Shown here piece after piece: positions 61,695 through 64,000 of a stretch of DNA of 64,000 nucleotides. Where the stretch lies: NCBI RefSeq assembly GCF_003590775.1, contig NZ_QYUM01000003.1, positions 1,242,501-1,306,500 of the forward strand. Direction: 5' to 3'. This DNA comes from Sphingomonas cavernae. Its GTDB lineage: Bacteria > Pseudomonadota > Alphaproteobacteria > Sphingomonadales > Sphingomonadaceae. Position numbers and translations under genes: made by a program. How positions within the stretch are numbered: position 1 is the stretch's first letter; each line of letters starts with the position of its first letter. The notes beneath the pieces are model-generated. The model saw only the letters and a list, made by a program, of their open reading frames with translations. It did not search any database and was not told where the DNA came from.

Positions 61695-61770
61695 GCTCCG
61701 GGCCTGACCCGGAGCCCATGTCAAAAACCGCTCGGCGCCCGGATACATGGGCTCCTGCCTTCGCAGGAGC
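61695..61770. repeat. Pair of intergenic hairpins
   Basis: GCTCCGGG/CCCGGAGC (61695-61702 with 61708-61715) and GCTCCTGC/GCAGGAGC (61751-61758 with 61763-61770) are perfect 8-bp arms. AGCCCATGT (61713-61721) and ACATGGGCT (61745-61753) pair across the space between them, so the whole unit can fold as one structure. This is the style of dispersed hairpin repeats in sphingomonad genomes; here it separates two convergent genes. Confidence 0.6.
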
Positions 61771-61777
61771 ACTGACT

Positions 61778-62647
61778 TCAATATCCCGCCACGAGTTTCT
61801 CGCTGACCTCCCAAAGCCTGCGCGCTGCGTCGTCGTCCAGTGCGGCGGGAGCAGGGGACAACTCCTTGCGCTCGTGGAAATAGCGCCCGTTGCTCCACCC
61901 CGGTTCGTCCGCGCTCGCCAGCCAGACAAGCGTGTCGGCGGCATCCTCGGGCGTGACCGAGATCTCGCGGATCGATTCCATATAGGCCTTCATCGGCGCG
62001 TCGCAGTGGTTCGCGAAATTGCTGTCGACCACGCCCGGATGCATCACGTGCGAGACGATGCCGTCGTCCGCCACACGCCGCGCGAGTTCGCGAGCGAAGA
62101 GCACGTTGGCGAGCTTGGCATGGCAATAGGCCGCCCCGCCGACAAAGCCCTCGGCAAAGGTCAGATCGTCCCAGTTGATCTCCGGGCAATGCTCATGACC
62201 CGTGGACGACACCGCGACCACGCGCACCGCTCCCGGCGCCGATTGCGCGGCCGCCGCCCTGAGGCCCGGCATCAGCTTTTGGGTCAGCAGAAACGGCGCG
62301 AGATGGTTGCCTGCGAAGGTCGCTTCATGGCCCTCGGGGGTGATCACCCGCTCTGCACATACACCACCGGCATTGTTGAGCAGCGCGTCGATGCGGGGCG
62401 TTGCCCGCGCGATATCGTCCGCGACGCGCGCCACATCGGAGAGCAGAGACAGGTCGCCGCGGATCATGGTGAAGTCGGCATCGGGCAGTGCCCGCAATTC
62501 GGCTTCTGCCTTGGCGCAGCGGGCGGGATCGCGGCCCACGCCGATCACGCGCCAGCCCTGCTGAAGGAGTTGGCGGGCCGCCGCTTTGCCGACGCCGGCG
62601 CTTGCGCCAGTGACCACGGCCACCCGCTTTTCGGAGGTATCGCTCAT
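61778..62647 (-). CDS. Retinol-dehydrogenase-like SDR
   Basis: A 289-aa SDR: VVTGASAGVGKAAARQLLQQGWRV, NNAGGVCAERVITPEGHEATFAGNHLAPFLLT and catalytic YCHAK, resembling WW-domain oxidoreductase/retinol dehydrogenase types. The ATG at 62647 overlaps the MFS stop (ATGA). Substrate likely lipophilic alcohol; by inference. Confidence 0.88.
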   Translation of the reverse strand: MSDTSEKRVAVVTGASAGVGKAAARQLLQQGWRVIGVGRDPARCAKAEAELRALPDADFTMIRGDLSLLSDVARVADDIARATPRIDALLNNAGGVCAERVITPEGHEATFAGNHLAPFLLTQKLMPGLRAAAAQSAPGAVRVVAVSSTGHEHCPEINWDDLTFAEGFVGGAAYCHAKLANVLFARELARRVADDGIVSHVMHPGVVDSNFANHCDAPMKAYMESIREISVTPEDAADTLVWLASADEPGWSNGRYFHERKELSPAPAALDDDAARRLWEVSEKLVAGY

Positions 62648-63864
62648 GCGGTCGCTCCTTGCATCATCGGTGGACGGCGTCCCAATGTCAGGAACAGGAG
62701 AGCGCCGACCAATGTCGTGCAGGCGCTGAGCATCAGGAAGGGCGCATAGCTGTCCCATTGGCTGAGCGTATAGCTGAGCGTCAGCGCGCCAATCGCGGAG
62801 CCGCCCGCAATCGCTGCCCCCACCAGTCCCAGAACCAGGCTGAAGACGCCAAGCCCGAAGCGCCGCGACACGAGATAGGCGGCAATGTCGCCTTCCGCGC
62901 CCTGCGCCATTCCCATCAGCGCGACCGACATGGCGAGGACCAGCGTCGCGTCAAAGGGAGAGGCCATCAGCATCATGCCGATAGCGGGAGTTCCCAGTGC
63001 CAGCGCTGCGACATGATGCGGCTGTACCCGATCGAGCGACAATCCGCAGGCAAAGCGACCCGCAATGACGCCCATCGCGTAGATCGAGACGAGCCATGTC
63101 GCGGTCTGCGATGCCGCGCCGCTGTCCATCAGCACCAGCTTCATCTGCGCCGAGGCGAGGCCCTGCGGAATGTTCACCAGCACCATGCCGACGATCAGAA
63201 CCCAGAAGGCCGGGTTGCCAAGGATCACGCGGTAATCGCTGCCGTGGCTTTCCGCAGGCTCATGTACGACGTGCCTTTCGCCCACATGAGCGGGGGTCAT
63301 GGACACCGCCAGCAGACCGAAGGCGAGCGTTGCGACGCCAAGCACCAGATAGGCCGTCCGCCAGCCCTCCGCGTCAATCAACCAGTCGAGCATCGGTGCG
63401 AAAATAGCGCCCACCAGCGGTGGCCCCGTCATCACGATCGAGAAAGCAAGACCGCGCGCACGTTCGAAGCGCTCCGCGACGATGCGGGTGTAGACGGGCG
63501 AGGTGGTGAGTGTTCCGACGACGATCTGCAGGACGGCGATCGCGAAGAACGCTCGGATGTCGCCGGATTGAAAGGCGTAGGCGACATAGGCGATAGGGCC
63601 AGTAAGTACGCCGATCGCTGAGACGGCACGCACGCCGAACCGGTCGGTCAGGCGCCCGGTTATCGGCTGCATCACGATCATCAGAAGGCCGAAGCTGGCG
63701 AGCAAAGCGAACTGCGACCTGGCCCAGCCAAATTCGCCGATCAGTCGGGGCGCAAAGATGCTCGCGGTATAGGCGTTGAGGCCGATGCCGAAGCCGAGGC
63801 CCATCGTGGCAGCCAGGAGTGGCCGCCAATGTGTTCGCAACTCACCCCAATAGGCCGAAGCCAT
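62644..63864 (-). CDS. MFS transporter
   Basis: A 406-aa 12-helix protein of the OFA/monocarboxylate-like MFS type. GRLTDRFGVRAVSAIG is the loop 2-3 motif, and ISGTLTTSPVYTRIVAERFERARGLAFSI-like text marks the third to fifth helices (here LTTSPVYTRIVAERFERARG). The ATG at 63864 has AGAGGAGAAGAGG upstream. Likely transports an organic acid or related compound. Upstream is a TetR gene on the same strand. Confidence 0.88.
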   Translation of the reverse strand: MASAYWGELRTHWRPLLAATMGLGFGIGLNAYTASIFAPRLIGEFGWARSQFALLASFGLLMIVMQPITGRLTDRFGVRAVSAIGVLTGPIAYVAYAFQSGDIRAFFAIAVLQIVVGTLTTSPVYTRIVAERFERARGLAFSIVMTGPPLVGAIFAPMLDWLIDAEGWRTAYLVLGVATLAFGLLAVSMTPAHVGERHVVHEPAESHGSDYRVILGNPAFWVLIVGMVLVNIPQGLASAQMKLVLMDSGAASQTATWLVSIYAMGVIAGRFACGLSLDRVQPHHVAALALGTPAIGMMLMASPFDATLVLAMSVALMGMAQGAEGDIAAYLVSRRFGLGVFSLVLGLVGAAIAGGSAIGALTLSYTLSQWDSYAPFLMLSACTTLVGALLFLTLGRRPPMMQGATA

Positions 63865-63886
63865 CCTCTTCTCCTCTATTTTTTGT

Positions 63887-64000
63887 TCAGCGTGGCCGGA
63901 CCCCGTTGAGGAACAGGCGGACGGCAGTTCCAATCCAGTCTTCGATCTCGTCCTGGCGCATGGCCTCACCCGAGGCGAGAAGACGGACAGGGCCGCCGAC
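63887..64000 (-). CDS. TetR-family regulator, C-terminal end (partial)
   Basis: The last 37 codons of a gene that begins beyond the right edge. The visible residues end EIEDWIGTAVRLFLNGVRPR, a typical last helix of TetR ligand-binding domains. Stop codon TGA at 63889-63887, 23 bp before the MFS start, so the regulator and transporter are probably cotranscribed. Family call rests on this short end only. Confidence 0.6.
   Translation of the reverse strand, partial: VGGPVRLLASGEAMRQDEIEDWIGTAVRLFLNGVRPR

Noticed and set aside
1-64000. CRISPR arrays, tRNA or rRNA genes
   Set aside because: No regularly spaced direct repeats, tRNA-like cloverleaf or rRNA sequence was noticed.

Overview
The window is high-GC (roughly 64%, by eye) and fully bacterial. 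It has two TonB-dependent receptors, many overlapping ATGA stop/start junctions, many GTG and TTG starts, short intergenic GC-rich hairpins, and a dense mix of SDR, acyl-CoA and Rieske/P450 oxidation genes. This best fits a sphingomonad-type alphaproteobacterium (Novosphingobium, Sphingopyxis or Sphingobium-like). That assignment is an inference from style and gene content, because there is no rRNA or tRNA here. Almost the whole window looks like a catabolic island for hydrophobic, probably isoprenoid or steroid-like, substrates.

Layout. 1-5.3 kb: cysD (sulfate activation) with an operator-like palindrome in its promoter, then a metallo-beta-lactamase hydrolase, a zinc alcohol dehydrogenase and an SDR in one minus-strand operon, with a divergent AraC regulator. 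5.4-9.7 kb: a plus-strand operon with sulfotransferase, two VOC proteins, SDR, SnoaL/BaiE-like protein and a 3-hydroxyisobutyrate-dehydrogenase-like enzyme. 9.7-14.0 kb: a minus-strand operon of TetR regulator, Rieske oxygenase, 111-aa protein, SDR and SnoaL-like protein. It is interrupted by an exact 941-bp tandem duplication that leaves a truncated SDR, a truncated Rieske tail and two copies of the small gene. 14.1-14.9 kb: an 847-bp IS5-family (IS427-type) element inserted in the stop codon of an aldo/keto reductase. 16.4-29.8 kb: TonB receptor, TetR, AcuI-like reductase, MaoC-like hydratase, acyl-CoA ligase, SnoaL-like proteins, SDRs, aldehyde dehydrogenase and TetR.

29.8-39.1 kb: divergent operons that together resemble side-chain degradation. 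The minus arm is enoyl-CoA hydratase, two-domain acyl-CoA dehydrogenase, SDR and [3Fe-4S] ferredoxin. The plus arm is cytochrome P450, DUF35 Zn-ribbon/OB protein, Ltp2/SCP-x-like thiolase-fold protein, DUF2889 protein and amidohydrolase. 39.1-45.2 kb (minus): arylsulfatase, PPOX-family flavin protein, amidohydrolase, IclR regulator with a clear palindrome, and acyl-CoA ligase. 45.4-51.9 kb: an N-terminally extended enoyl-CoA hydratase (plus), then a minus operon of CaiB transferase, 96-aa protein, acyl-CoA ligase, second CaiB transferase and YtcJ-like amidohydrolase. 52-64 kb: HSD10-like SDR, small secreted protein, MarR, thiolase, MFS, second TonB receptor, DapB-like dehydrogenase, MFE-2-like SDR, retinol-dehydrogenase-like SDR, MFS, and the 3' end of a TetR gene.

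How it may work together (inference): TonB receptors import the substrate. The Rieske oxygenase, P450 and dehydrogenases oxidise it to acids. The three acyl-CoA ligases and two CoA transferases activate these. The acyl-CoA dehydrogenase, hydratases, HSD10/MFE-2-type SDRs and thiolase carry out beta-oxidation, and the DUF35/Ltp2-like pair may do a retro-aldol cleavage of a branched side chain. Sulfatase, sulfotransferase and cysD suggest a link to sulfate esters. The substrate cannot be named from sequence alone.
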